From positions 1 through 63,090 of the forward strand of contig NZ_JBNPOJ010000009.1 of assembly GCF_050315115.1 (NCBI RefSeq): a stretch of 63,090 nt of DNA. Reading direction: 5' to 3'. Below the pieces are notes generated by a model. The model was given only the letters and a program-made list of their open reading frames with translations. It did not search any database and had not been told where the DNA came from. The DNA comes from Peptoniphilus_A sp022767005 (GTDB lineage: Bacteria > Bacillota > Clostridia > Tissierellales > Peptoniphilaceae). This document shows, one piece after another, positions 16,825 to 25,874 of this stretch. Both the position numbers and the translations under genes were made by a program. How positions within the stretch are numbered: position 1 is the first letter of the stretch; each line of letters starts with the position of its first letter.

Positions 16825-17451
16825 ATGGGATACACAATAATAAAACATCCACTTATTGATCACAAGATGACAATAATTAGAAGAAAAGAAACAAGTTCCA
16901 TGGAATTTAGACAAATTGTAAATGAAATAGCAACATTAATGGGCTATGAAGTTACAAGAGATTTGGAAACAGAAGATATTGAAATTGAAACTCCTATTGG
17001 AAAAGCTATTGGAAAAAGAATTTCCGGTAAAAAAATTGGAATAGTGCCTATTTTAAGAGCAGGCCTTGGTATGGTGGAAGGACTTCTTACAATAATACCA
17101 GCAGCAAGAGTTGGTCACATTGGAATGTACAGAGATCCAGAAACTTTAAAGCCAGTTACTTATTATTCAAAATTACCTAAAGATGTAGCATCAAGACAAA
17201 TGATTATTGTGGACCCAATGCTTGCAACAGGTGGATCACTTATTGAAGCCATTGACGAATTAAAAAGAAATGGTGCAAAAAATATTAAATCAATAAATTT
17301 ATTAGCTGCACCAGAAGGATTAAAGGCAGTGCAAGAAGCTCATCCAGATGTAGATATTTATATTGCTGCACTAGATGAAAAATTAAATGAGGATAAATAT
17401 ATCGTACCTGGACTTGGAGATGCAGGAGATAGGTTATTTGGAACGAAGTAA
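16825..17451 (+). CDS. upp: Uracil phosphoribosyltransferase
   Basis: A 208-residue enzyme of pyrimidine salvage making UMP from uracil and PRPP. The PRPP loop is IIVDPMLATGGS, with PILRAGLGMVEG and GDAGDRLFGTK near the end as in other Upp proteins. GAGGAGGAAT precedes the ATG at 16825, two bases after the rpiB stop. It complements the de novo pyr genes near 30 kb. Confidence 0.96.
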   Translation: MGYTIIKHPLIDHKMTIIRRKETSSMEFRQIVNEIATLMGYEVTRDLETEDIEIETPIGKAIGKRISGKKIGIVPILRAGLGMVEGLLTIIPAARVGHIGMYRDPETLKPVTYYSKLPKDVASRQMIIVDPMLATGGSLIEAIDELKRNGAKNIKSINLLAAPEGLKAVQEAHPDVDIYIAALDEKLNEDKYIVPGLGDAGDRLFGTK

Positions 17452-17460
17452 GAGGTAAAT

Positions 17461-18489
17461 ATGTATAATTATTTAGTTCCTTTTTTTGCAGCTTTTATTT
17501 TGACTTTTGTACAAATGCCCTTTGTCATAAAGCTTGCAAAAAAGAAGGGATTTTTAGATGTGCCAAAGGATACAAGAAGAGTTCATAAAAAACCAATTCC
17601 AGTAGGTGGCGGTATTGCAATGGTAATAAGTGTAACTATTTTAATGCTTGTTTTTTTACCTATCAATAAGACACTTATCTGTACAATAATAAGTTCTCTT
17701 GTAATTGCATTTTCTGGACTATATGACGACAAATATGACCTCAGTCCAAAATTAAAATTTGGTTTTCAGATTATTGCAGCCATAATTCTTATAGCAGGTG
17801 GCATGAAAATAGAGTTTTTCACAAATCCCTTTAATTATGAGGATGCACTACTTATTTTAAATATGCTTTCCATACCGGTTACAATTTTTTGGGTGTGTGG
17901 AATTACAAATACAATAAATTTAATAGATGGATTAGATGGACTTGCATCAGGAGTATCAATGATATGTGCCATTTCAATGTTTTTTATAACATATCAAATG
18001 AAAAGATTTGATGTTAGCTTAGTATGTGCCCTTGTAGCAGGTGCTTGTCTTGGATTCTTGCCCTTTAACTTTAATCCTGCAAAAATATTTATGGGAGATA
18101 CGGGAGCTTTGTATCTTGGATTTATGCTTTCATATATAAGTATTTCAGGATTTTTGAAACAAGCGGCAATACTTATGATTTTTGTTCCAGTATTAATTTT
18201 AGGCGTGCCAGTATTTGACACAGCCTTTGCTATGTTAAGACGTAAACTTTCTGGGAAGTCAATAGTTCAAGCTGACAAGGGACATCTTCATCACAGGCTT
18301 TTGAAGTTAGGATTAAATCAAAGACAAACAGTTGTGATTTTATATTCAATATCAGCAATATTTGGAATACTAGCAAATGTAATTTCAAAGTTCCATTCAT
18401 CAATTGCACTTATTATTTCAATAGCAGTTATTTTAATAATACTTTTAACAGGAATAGCTGCTGGAATGTTAAAAAATAAGGAGGAATAA
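17461..18489 (+). CDS. tagO: Undecaprenyl-phosphate GlcNAc-1-phosphate transferase (TagO/WecA)
   Basis: A 342-residue polytopic membrane protein of the MraY/WecA family that begins teichoic acid or secondary polymer synthesis by transferring GlcNAc-1-P to undecaprenyl phosphate. Seen motifs: YDDKYDLSP (magnesium site), NLIDGLDGLASG, FMGDTGALYLGF and GHLHHRLLKLG (histidine motif). AGAGGT precedes the ATG. wecB starts directly at its stop, so epimerised or plain GlcNAc units are probably used together for a wall polymer. Confidence 0.92.
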   Translation: MYNYLVPFFAAFILTFVQMPFVIKLAKKKGFLDVPKDTRRVHKKPIPVGGGIAMVISVTILMLVFLPINKTLICTIISSLVIAFSGLYDDKYDLSPKLKFGFQIIAAIILIAGGMKIEFFTNPFNYEDALLILNMLSIPVTIFWVCGITNTINLIDGLDGLASGVSMICAISMFFITYQMKRFDVSLVCALVAGACLGFLPFNFNPAKIFMGDTGALYLGFMLSYISISGFLKQAAILMIFVPVLILGVPVFDTAFAMLRRKLSGKSIVQADKGHLHHRLLKLGLNQRQTVVILYSISAIFGILANVISKFHSSIALIISIAVILIILLTGIAAGMLKNKEE

Positions 18490-19593
18490 ATGAAGGTATT
18501 ATTTGTATTTGGTACAAGACCTGAAGGCATTAAGATGGCTCCAATAATAAAAGAGATTGAAAAAAGACATAATATCGAAAGCTACACTTGTGTAACAGGT
18601 CAACATAGAGAAATGCTAGACCAAGTGCTAGAAATTTTTGATATAAAGCCGGATTACGATTTAAATATTTTTAAAAAAGGTCAGTCTCTTACAGATGTTA
18701 CTACAAAAACACTTTTGGGAATTGAAGACATTTTAGAAGAATTAAAGCCAGATATCCTTTTGGTGCAGGGAGATACTACGACAGTATTTGCTGCAGCACT
18801 TGCCGCCTTCTATAAGAAAATAAAAATAGGACATGTAGAAGCTGGACTAAGGTCAGGAAACTTGTACTCACCTTATCCTGAAGAAGCAAATAGAAAACTC
18901 ACTGGGGTACTCGCTAATTATCATTTTGCGCCAACAGAATCAAATCGAGAAAATCTTTTGAGAGAAGGCTATGATGACAAAAATATTTTTATTACTGGAA
19001 ATACTGTAATTGATGCATTGAAGTATTCTGTTAAAGAAGATTTTGTATTTGACGATGAAATTTTGAATAATTTAGATTATAATAAAGAAGTAGTACTACT
19101 TACTGCGCATAGGAGAGAAAATTGGGGAGAGCCAATGGAAAATATTTTTTCTGCAATTAGGAGAGTAGTTATTGAAAGAGAAAATATTGAAATTGTATTT
19201 CCAATTCACTTAAATCCAATTGTGAGGAGTACTGCAAAAAAATATTTTTCTGATTTAGACAGAGTTCATCTTATTGCACCACTTTCCTATATGCCTTTTT
19301 CAAACCTAATGGCAAGGGTAAAATTTGTAGTTACAGATTCTGGTGGAGTGCAAGAAGAAGCCCCAGCTCTCGGCAAACCTGTTTTAGTTCTTAGAAATGA
19401 GACTGAAAGAATGGAAGGAGTAGAAGCAAAGACAGCTAAACTTGTGGGGACAAATTCACAAGATGTTTACAACAGTATAATTGATTTATTAGATAATAAA
19501 AAATTATACGAAGAAATGGCGAAAGCTATAAATCCTTATGGAGATGGTCATGCGGCAAAAAAAATCGTTGATATTTTAGAAAATATGAATTAA
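18490..19593 (+). CDS. wecB: UDP-N-acetylglucosamine 2-epimerase (non-hydrolysing)
   Basis: A 367-residue cytosolic enzyme interconverting UDP-GlcNAc and UDP-ManNAc, the donor for wall polymers. Family motifs are FGTRPEGIKMAPII, TGQHREMLDQVL, VQGDTTTVFA, HVEAGLRSG, TAHRRENWGEP and TDSGGVQEEAP. It starts immediately after the tagO stop, with GGAGG at the tagO end as ribosome binding site. It closes the tsaC-rpiB-upp-tagO-wecB operon. Confidence 0.95.
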   Translation: MKVLFVFGTRPEGIKMAPIIKEIEKRHNIESYTCVTGQHREMLDQVLEIFDIKPDYDLNIFKKGQSLTDVTTKTLLGIEDILEELKPDILLVQGDTTTVFAAALAAFYKKIKIGHVEAGLRSGNLYSPYPEEANRKLTGVLANYHFAPTESNRENLLREGYDDKNIFITGNTVIDALKYSVKEDFVFDDEILNNLDYNKEVVLLTAHRRENWGEPMENIFSAIRRVVIERENIEIVFPIHLNPIVRSTAKKYFSDLDRVHLIAPLSYMPFSNLMARVKFVVTDSGGVQEEAPALGKPVLVLRNETERMEGVEAKTAKLVGTNSQDVYNSIIDLLDNKKLYEEMAKAINPYGDGHAAKKIVDILENMN

Positions 19594-19661
19594 TTTTATA
19601 ATATTAATTATTCTTTTTAAATTATGGGTATAATTCAATAAAGTTTGAGGAGGTAAATCAC

Positions 19662-20075
19662 ATGGGAAAAACTATTAAAGAAATTAAAATCGGAGATACT
19701 GCTGAATTTTCTAAGACAATTTCCGAGTCGGATGTATATCTTTACGCTGGCATAACTGGCGATTTGAATCCTGCCCATATAAACGAAGTTGAAGCTGGAA
19801 AGGGGAATTTTAAAACTAGAATTGCACATGGAATGCTAACAGCAGGACTTGTTTCTGCAGTTCTTGGAATGAAACTTCCTGGTCCAGGTACTATTTACAT
19901 GGGTCAAGAAATGAAATTTACTAAACCTGTTTATTTCGGGGATACAATTACAGCTAAAGTTGAAGTAATTGAGATAATTAAAGAAAAAATATTAAAGCTC
20001 AAGACAACTTGCACAAATCAAAAGGGAGAAATTGTTTTAGACGGTGTGGCTACTGTATTGCCACCACGCGACTAA
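19662..20075 (+). CDS. MaoC-family (R)-specific enoyl-CoA hydratase
   Basis: A 137-residue hot-dog-fold hydratase similar to PhaJ. The hydratase 2 motif is YAGITGDLNPAHIN with the catalytic Asp-His pair, followed by RIAHGML, GPGTIYMGQEMKF and KPVYFGDTI. It would convert crotonyl-CoA and (R)-3-hydroxybutyryl-CoA. GAGGAGG before the ATG and TATAAT near 19629 mark a new transcription unit. It precedes thiolase, crotonase (S-specific) and Hbd in the same direction, so both hydroxyacyl stereochemistries are served by one operon. Confidence 0.85.
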   Translation: MGKTIKEIKIGDTAEFSKTISESDVYLYAGITGDLNPAHINEVEAGKGNFKTRIAHGMLTAGLVSAVLGMKLPGPGTIYMGQEMKFTKPVYFGDTITAKVEVIEIIKEKILKLKTTCTNQKGEIVLDGVATVLPPRD

Positions 20076-20088
20076 TGAGGAGGAAAAA

Positions 20089-21276
20089 ATGGAAGATAGA
20101 ATTGTTATAGCATCAGCTGCAAGAACAGCTGTAGGAAGTTTTGGCGGTCAATTTAAGACTGTTTCAGCAGTAGAACTTGGAATAGTAGCAGCAAAGGAAG
20201 CGCTTAAAAGAGCAAATGTAAAAGCTGACATGGTTGATGAAGCTTACATTGGTAATGTTCTTCAAGCAGCTCAAGGACAAAATGTTGCAAGACAAGTTGT
20301 TCTAGGAACAGGAATTGACATTAAAACTCCAGCAGTTACTATTAATATGGTATGTGGATCTGGGCTTCGTGCAGTAAGTTTAGCTGCTCAAGTTATTAAA
20401 GCTGGAGATGCTGAAATTGTACTTGCAGGTGGTACTGAATCAATGTCAATGGCACCATACGCTCTTACTAATGAAAGATGGGGAGCAAGAATGGGAGACA
20501 AAAAAGTTGTTGACACAATGATTAAAGACGGTCTTTGGGATGTTTTCAACGATTATCACATGGGTATTACAGCTGAAAATGTAGCTGAAAAATATGGCAT
20601 TACTAGAGAAATGCAAGATGAGCTTGCTGTAAGATCTCAAAATAATGCAGAAAGAGCAAGAAGAGAAGGAAGATTTAAAGACGAAATTGTTCCTGTAGAA
20701 GTTAAAGACAGAAAAGGCAATGTAACAATTGTTGATACTGATGAACACATTAGAGAAGGAGTAACTTTAGAGAGTCTTGCAAAATTAAAACCAGCTTTCA
20801 AAAAGGATGGTGGTACAGTTACAGCAGGTAATGCATCTGGAATTAACGATGGAGCAGCAATGCTTGTAATAATGAAAGAATCAAAGGCAAAGGAACTTGG
20901 TGTAGAACCTCTTGCATATGTTATTTCTTACGCATCAGCAGGTGTTGACCCTAAGATTATGGGTACTGGACCTATTCCATCATCAACTAAAGCTCTTAAA
21001 ATTGCAGGACTTAAAGCTGATGACCTTGACCTAATTGAAGCTAATGAAGCTTTTGCAGCTCAAGCTTGTGCAGTTAACCAAGTTATGAAATTTGATATTA
21101 ATAAAGTAAATGTAAATGGCGGAGCAATTGCACTTGGTCACCCTATTGGAGCAAGTGGAGCTAGAATTTTAACTACACTTTTATTTGAAATGCAAAAGAG
21201 AGATGCTAAAAAAGGTTTAGCAACACTTTGCATCGGCGGAGGAATGGGAACAGCTCTTATTGTCGGAAGGGACTAA
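20089..21276 (+). CDS. thlA: Acetyl-CoA C-acetyltransferase (thiolase)
   Basis: A 395-residue thiolase condensing two acetyl-CoA to acetoacetyl-CoA (or the reverse). The acylated cysteine is C89 in NMVCGSGLRAV, the base histidine is in GGAIALGHPIGASGAR and the second cysteine in LCIGGGMG. GAGGAGG six bases before the ATG at 20089 sets the start. It is the second gene of the MaoC-thiolase-crotonase-Hbd operon. Confidence 0.95.
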   Translation: MEDRIVIASAARTAVGSFGGQFKTVSAVELGIVAAKEALKRANVKADMVDEAYIGNVLQAAQGQNVARQVVLGTGIDIKTPAVTINMVCGSGLRAVSLAAQVIKAGDAEIVLAGGTESMSMAPYALTNERWGARMGDKKVVDTMIKDGLWDVFNDYHMGITAENVAEKYGITREMQDELAVRSQNNAERARREGRFKDEIVPVEVKDRKGNVTIVDTDEHIREGVTLESLAKLKPAFKKDGGTVTAGNASGINDGAAMLVIMKESKAKELGVEPLAYVISYASAGVDPKIMGTGPIPSSTKALKIAGLKADDLDLIEANEAFAAQACAVNQVMKFDINKVNVNGGAIALGHPIGASGARILTTLLFEMQKRDAKKGLATLCIGGGMGTALIVGRD

Positions 21277-21277
21277 T

Positions 21278-22054
21278 ATGGACTATAAATTTTTAATTGT
21301 AGAAAAAAAAGATCATGGTATCCTTCTCTTAACACTTAATAGAGAAAAAAGCCTTAATGCTTTAAACTCTGAAATGTTAAGGGAACTCCATAAATTTTTT
21401 GCACGCATAGAAGACGACGTGAGATGTATCATTGTAACAGGTGCAGGAAAATCATTTGTAGCTGGCGCCGATATAGGTGAAATGGCTAATTTTACCGCAA
21501 GTGAAGCTTATGATTTTGCAAAACTCGGAATGGATACATTTATGGAAATAGAAAAATGTAGAGTTCCAGTAATAGCAGCTGTAAATGGATTTGCACTAGG
21601 TGGCGGATGTGAAATTTCTATTGCTTGTGATATTAGACTTGCATCTACAAAAGCAAAGTTTGGTCAACCTGAAGTTGGTCTTGGAATCACACCAGGATTT
21701 GGTGGAACACAAAGACTTTCTAGGACAATTGGACCTGGTTATGCAAAGGAATTGATCTATACAGCAGAAACTATTGATGCTAAAAAAGCTTTAGAAATTG
21801 GACTTGTAAATGGCGTTTACGAACCAGATGAATTAATCGACAAAGCTATTGAAATGGCAGAAAAAATTGCAAAGAATGCACCAAAGGCGGTAGAATATTC
21901 TAAACAGTCAATAGTAAATGGATCTCAAACAGATATCGACACAGCAATGCAAATTGAAAAAACTCACTTTGGACTATGTTTTGCAACTAATGACCAAAAA
22001 GAAGGCATGAAGGCATTTTTAAATAAGGGAAAAACTGAATTTAAAGGAAAATAA
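21278..22054 (+). CDS. crt: Short-chain enoyl-CoA hydratase (crotonase)
   Basis: A 258-residue crotonase-fold enzyme hydrating crotonyl-CoA to (S)-3-hydroxybutyryl-CoA. Oxyanion-hole and catalytic regions are FVAGADIGEM, GFALGGGCEISIACD (first glutamate) and GQPEVGLGITPGFGGTQRL (second glutamate region). The ATG at 21278 follows the thiolase stop by one base (TAATATG), suggesting translational coupling; GGAAGGGA supplies a ribosome binding site. Confidence 0.94.
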   Translation: MDYKFLIVEKKDHGILLLTLNREKSLNALNSEMLRELHKFFARIEDDVRCIIVTGAGKSFVAGADIGEMANFTASEAYDFAKLGMDTFMEIEKCRVPVIAAVNGFALGGGCEISIACDIRLASTKAKFGQPEVGLGITPGFGGTQRLSRTIGPGYAKELIYTAETIDAKKALEIGLVNGVYEPDELIDKAIEMAEKIAKNAPKAVEYSKQSIVNGSQTDIDTAMQIEKTHFGLCFATNDQKEGMKAFLNKGKTEFKGK

Positions 22055-22064
22055 GGTGAATAAA

Positions 22065-22901
22065 ATGAAAATAGCAGTAGTAGGATCAGGGACTATGGGA
22101 GCAGGAATTGCTCAAGTACTTGCACCATATCACGAAGTAATTGTTCGAGATATTGCACCAGAAGCTCTTGAAAAGGCTATGGAAAAAATCAAAAAGGGTT
22201 ACGAAAAAAATGTTTCTAAAGAAAGAATGACTAAGGAAGAGATGGAAACTGCTCTTTCTAATCTAACTACATCATCTGATATTAAAGATGTAGCAGATTG
22301 TGATCTTATAATAGAAGCAGCAACTGAAAATCCTAAGATTAAAAAAGCAATTTTCACAGAACTTTGTGAAATTTGTGAAGAAAAGACAGTTCTTGCATCC
22401 AATACATCATCTCTTTCAATAACTGACATTGGGGCAGCTACTAAAAGACCTGAAAAAGTTATTGGTATGCACTTCTTTAACCCAGTTCCAGCAATGAAAC
22501 TAGTAGAAGTTATTTCTGGAAAGAAAACTGATCCAAAAGTTAAAGATATGATTATCGAACTTTCAAAAGAAATTGGCAAAACTCCAGTAGAAGTTGAGGA
22601 AGCTCCAGGATTTGTTGTAAATAGAATTTTAATTCCTATGATTAACGAAGCAATTGGAATTTACGCTGAAGGAATTGCATCAGTAGAAGATATTGACACA
22701 GCAATGAAACTTGGCGCAAATCATCCAATGGGACCTTTAGCTCTTGGAGATTTAGTAGGACTTGATGTAGTACTTGCAATTATGGAAGTTCTTAACACTG
22801 AATTTGCCGATCCTAAATACAGACCACATCCACTTCTTAAGAAAATGGTTAGAGCAGGACTTCTTGGAAGAAAAACAGGCGAAGGATTTTACAAATATTA
22901 A
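22065..22901 (+). CDS. hbd: 3-hydroxybutyryl-CoA dehydrogenase
   Basis: A 278-residue NAD(P)-dependent dehydrogenase for (S)-3-hydroxybutyryl-CoA. The Rossmann motif is VVGSGTMGAGIAQ; NTSSLSITDIG, GMHFFNPVPAMKLVE and APGFVVNRIL are family signatures. AAGGTGA six bases upstream selects the ATG at 22065 rather than the GTG at 22056. It is the last gene of the C4 operon. Butyryl-CoA dehydrogenase and the Etf genes, needed to finish butyrate formation, are not in this window. Confidence 0.95.
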   Translation: MKIAVVGSGTMGAGIAQVLAPYHEVIVRDIAPEALEKAMEKIKKGYEKNVSKERMTKEEMETALSNLTTSSDIKDVADCDLIIEAATENPKIKKAIFTELCEICEEKTVLASNTSSLSITDIGAATKRPEKVIGMHFFNPVPAMKLVEVISGKKTDPKVKDMIIELSKEIGKTPVEVEEAPGFVVNRILIPMINEAIGIYAEGIASVEDIDTAMKLGANHPMGPLALGDLVGLDVVLAIMEVLNTEFADPKYRPHPLLKKMVRAGLLGRKTGEGFYKY

Positions 22902-22915
22902 TTTAAAGAGATTAA

Positions 22916-22941
22916 GGGAAGGCAAGAGCCTTCTCTTTTTT
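22916..22941 (+). terminator. Terminator of the C4 operon
   Basis: GGGAAGGC (22916-22923), loop AAGA, GCCTTCTC (22928-22935), then T6. Confidence 0.85.
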
Positions 22942-23042
22942 GTGCTAAATTTAAGCCTATACTTTACTTTTATAATATTTTAAATAAATATTATAAACAT
23001 CTTTTAATTTCACTAAATTTGTAGTAGAATATAGATATCAAA

Positions 23043-23055
23043 TGAACAACGTTCA
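23043..23055. promoter_or_regulatory. Inverted repeat TGAAC-N3-GTTCA near radical SAM promoter
   Basis: TGAAC (23043-23047) and GTTCA (23051-23055) flank AAC. A -10-like TAGAAT/TATAGAT stretch lies about 15 bases upstream, so the repeat would overlap the transcription start. Short palindromes of this kind are typical of TetR-family operators. No regulator gene adjoins it. Confidence 0.4.
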
Positions 23056-23142
23056 GAAAATTTAAAAATAACATCTTAAGATATTTAATACTACAGCTCA
23101 CTATCAAGCATTTTGATTTTTGTAATTATGGGAGGTATTAAG

Positions 23143-24579
23143 ATGACTATTGCAGTTAAGGAAAGACGAAATGAAAAATTATTTTCAATGGCTGTGAATT
23201 TTGCCTATAAAAGATTAAAAAAAGATCCACAAAAGGGAATGATGGAGATAGTAAATGTATTCGACAAATATTTAATGCCTGAATCAAGTGAAAAAAATAG
23301 TGCAAAAAAAGCTTTGGAAAGAGTGAGGGATGAACTTAAGGATCCAAATTCAAAATGGGTTTCTTTTGGGACAGATATTGTAAATGGAATCGACGAAAAT
23401 ATTGTAAAGACTTCTGTGAGAACTTTGGGATATAACGCTGCTTACAGGGGCAATGCTCTTCGAAATAAATTGCAAAAAGAATATAACTGTAATATTCCTT
23501 GGACAATTTTATTTGATCCAACTTCTGCTTGTAATCTAAAATGCACTGGCTGCTGGGCTGCTGAATATGGACACAAAAATAATTTAACTTATGATGAAAT
23601 GGCAAGCATTGTAAAACAGGGAAATGAACTTGGTACATACTTTTTTATTTTAACTGGAGGGGAACCTCTTGTTAGAAAAGATGATATCATTAAACTTGCT
23701 AATGAATTTAATGACAGTGCCTTTCACATTTTTACAAATGGAACTTTAATTGACGAAAAATTTTGTGAAGAAGTAAGGAAAGCAGGAAATCTTTCTTTTG
23801 CACTTAGTGTTGAGGGTACTGAAGAATCCACTGACCTTAGAAGAGGTAATGGAGTATTTCAAAAAGTTATGAAGGCAATGAGTTTAATGAAGAAGCATAA
23901 ACTTTTATATGGTGCTTCAATTTGTTATACAAGTCAAAATTATAAATATGTTACTGATGATGAATTTATAAAAATGCTTGTGGATCATGGATGCAGACTT
24001 GCTTGGTACTTCCACTATATGCCTGTTGGGAAGGATGCTGATTTGAGCTTGTTACTTACTCCAGAAGAAAGGGAGCATGTTTACTATAAGGTTAGAAAAA
24101 TTAGATCAAGTGAATATCCACAAAATATTTTTACAATTGATTTTCAAAATGACGGCGAATTTATAAATGGTTGCATCGCTGGCGGCAAAAATTATTTCCA
24201 CATAAATTCTTTAGGAGATATGGAACCTTGTGTGTTTATTCACTATTCTGATTCAAATATAAGAGAAAAGACTATCAAGGAATGTCTAATGAGTCCGCTT
24301 TTTATGGGATTCCACGACAATCAACCTTTTAATAAAAATTTGTTAAAGCCATGTCCAATGTTAGAAAATCCTGGAAGACTTACAAAAATTGTAAATGAAT
24401 CTGGTGCGAAAAATACAGATATGATTGCACCTGAAAGTGTAGAAGAATTACAAGTTAAGACCACACCTTATGCAAAAGCTTGGAATAAAAAGGCAAATGA
24501 GCTTTGGAAAGAAAGTAGAGAACAGAAAAAAGAAAAAGAAAAACAAAAAGAAAAGCAAGAACAAAAAGTTTGTAATTAA
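23143..24579 (+). CDS. Radical SAM protein with C-terminal cysteine (SPASM-like) domain
   Basis: A 478-residue radical SAM enzyme. The 4Fe-4S/SAM motif is C130-x3-C134-x2-C137 (ACNLKCTGC), with ILTGGEPL and the later barrel strands following. An N-terminal helical extension of about 115 residues precedes the barrel. The C-terminal part holds further cysteines (GCIAGGKNYFHINSLGDMEPC and PCPMLENPG) like an auxiliary-cluster domain. It ends in a K/E/Q-rich tail. The start at 23143 follows GGGAGGT. It is alone between terminators, so no precursor peptide or partner points to a substrate. I do not recognise the exact family. Confidence 0.8.
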   Translation: MTIAVKERRNEKLFSMAVNFAYKRLKKDPQKGMMEIVNVFDKYLMPESSEKNSAKKALERVRDELKDPNSKWVSFGTDIVNGIDENIVKTSVRTLGYNAAYRGNALRNKLQKEYNCNIPWTILFDPTSACNLKCTGCWAAEYGHKNNLTYDEMASIVKQGNELGTYFFILTGGEPLVRKDDIIKLANEFNDSAFHIFTNGTLIDEKFCEEVRKAGNLSFALSVEGTEESTDLRRGNGVFQKVMKAMSLMKKHKLLYGASICYTSQNYKYVTDDEFIKMLVDHGCRLAWYFHYMPVGKDADLSLLLTPEEREHVYYKVRKIRSSEYPQNIFTIDFQNDGEFINGCIAGGKNYFHINSLGDMEPCVFIHYSDSNIREKTIKECLMSPLFMGFHDNQPFNKNLLKPCPMLENPGRLTKIVNESGAKNTDMIAPESVEELQVKTTPYAKAWNKKANELWKESREQKKEKEKQKEKQEQKVCN

Positions 24580-24580
24580 A

Positions 24581-24609
24581 AAGGAGGACGCAAAAGTCCT
24601 CTTTTTTTT
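24581..24609 (+). terminator. Terminator after the radical SAM gene
   Basis: GAGGAC (24584-24589), loop GCAAAA, GTCCTC (24596-24601), then eight T. Confidence 0.85.
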
Positions 24610-24683
24610 ATGGAATTTAGTTTTAAGTAAACTATTGGTTTAGATTTTTTATTATTTTTAACTTTAATTTTAATGATTGTTTT

Positions 24684-25382
24684 TTACAAGATATTTAAAA
24701 TCTCGCCAATGGAATTTATTTTGTAGTTTGCCTTTTTTCCTTCATCCATACTGCCAAACCCGTAAGTACAAAAGATACTTATAAGTTTGTTTTTTCTGGC
24801 AGCTTCCATGTCGTGATATCTATCGCCTACAAAAATTATTTCTTCTTTTATATTATGCCTTTCCTTTTTTATTATTTCATCTTTTGATATGAAGCCAAAA
24901 GTTTCTGCGGCAAAACATTTATTGAAATATTTTTTTATACCATAGACTTTTAATGCTAAATCAAGATAAGATTCACGACAGTTGGATAAAATGTATAGAT
25001 CATAATTTTTTGAAAGTATGTCAAGGACTTTTATAGAATCATCATAAAGTTCGCCAATTCCATTTTTTATATTTTCATCCATTTTTTTGCCAACGTGTTT
25101 CATTACTTCTTCTTTTAAACTTTTGCCTGATCCCTTTGCAATAAGCTCGTAGGCAAAATTTGGTTTTTCTCCTAAAAATTTTGACACATTTTTTTCATTT
25201 AAGTCAAAATCTTTTGCAAAGCCATGTTCTCTTAAAATTTCAACTCCAGATGCAAAGGCAGGATAATAAATTTTTATTGTGTTGTGAAGGGTGCCGTCAA
25301 AATCAAAAATTATGCTTTTAATATTTTTCAGTTCATCTCTTTCATTAAAATTACAGTCTTTTTGCTTATTTAAATTATCCAC
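24684..25382 (-). CDS. HAD-family hydrolase, candidate riboflavin-pathway phosphatase
   Basis: A phosphatase of about 232 residues of the HAD superfamily. The nucleophile motif is IIFDFDGTLHNT, motif II lies in LYILSNCRE, and motif IV in IIFVGDRYHDMEAA. A GTG start at 25382 has AGGTGA five bases upstream and overlaps the ribH end; GTG at 25391 is the alternative. Its place as the last gene of the rib operon makes it a candidate for dephosphorylating 5-amino-6-(5-phosphoribitylamino)uracil, a step done by HAD enzymes in other bacteria (YcsE/YitU in Bacillus). Phosphoglycolate phosphatase is the sequence-level alternative. Confidence 0.8.
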   Translation of the reverse strand: MDNLNKQKDCNFNERDELKNIKSIIFDFDGTLHNTIKIYYPAFASGVEILREHGFAKDFDLNEKNVSKFLGEKPNFAYELIAKGSGKSLKEEVMKHVGKKMDENIKNGIGELYDDSIKVLDILSKNYDLYILSNCRESYLDLALKVYGIKKYFNKCFAAETFGFISKDEIIKKERHNIKEEIIFVGDRYHDMEAARKNKLISIFCTYGFGSMDEGKKANYKINSIGEILNIL

Positions 25383-25842
25383 GGATTTCACCTAGCAAGT
25401 TTGCCATTTCAATTGCTGCTGTTGCTGCATCAAAGCCCTTGTTGCCAGATTTTGAGCCGGCTCTTTCAATTGCTTGTTCAATATTTTCTGTTGTGATTAC
25501 TCCAAAAATAATTGGCACGCCAGTTTCAAGTGATGATGATGCAATTCCCTTTGCAACTTCTGTTGAAACAAGTTCGTAGTGAGTTGTTGCACCTCTTATA
25601 ACTGCTCCTAGAGCAATTACTGCATCGTATTTTTTTGTAAGAGCAAGAGATTTCGCTGCAAGTGGAATTTCAAAACTTCCTGGAACCCAAATCACATCTA
25701 TTTCTTCGTCCTTTACACCATGTCTTTTTAGTCCGTCAATACATCCATCTAATAATTTTGAAACTATAAATTCGTTGAATCTTGCTAAAACTATTGCGTA
25801 TTTTTTTCCTTCAGATTTTAAATTTGCACTATAAATTTTCAT
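25375..25842 (-). CDS. ribH: 6,7-dimethyl-8-ribityllumazine synthase
   Basis: A 155-residue enzyme that joins 5-amino-6-ribitylaminouracil with 3,4-dihydroxybutanone 4-phosphate. Motifs are VLARFNEFIVSKLLDG, WVPGSFEIPLAAK, ALGAVIRGATTHYELVS and GNKGFDAATAAIEMANL. The catalytic histidine is in TTHYE. GGAGG precedes the ATG. The 3' end overlaps the start of the HAD gene. Confidence 0.96.
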   Translation of the reverse strand: MKIYSANLKSEGKKYAIVLARFNEFIVSKLLDGCIDGLKRHGVKDEEIDVIWVPGSFEIPLAAKSLALTKKYDAVIALGAVIRGATTHYELVSTEVAKGIASSSLETGVPIIFGVITTENIEQAIERAGSKSGNKGFDAATAAIEMANLLGEIRG

Positions 25843-25874
25843 ATTTCCTCCAAATTTTTTATTTTAAATAGATA

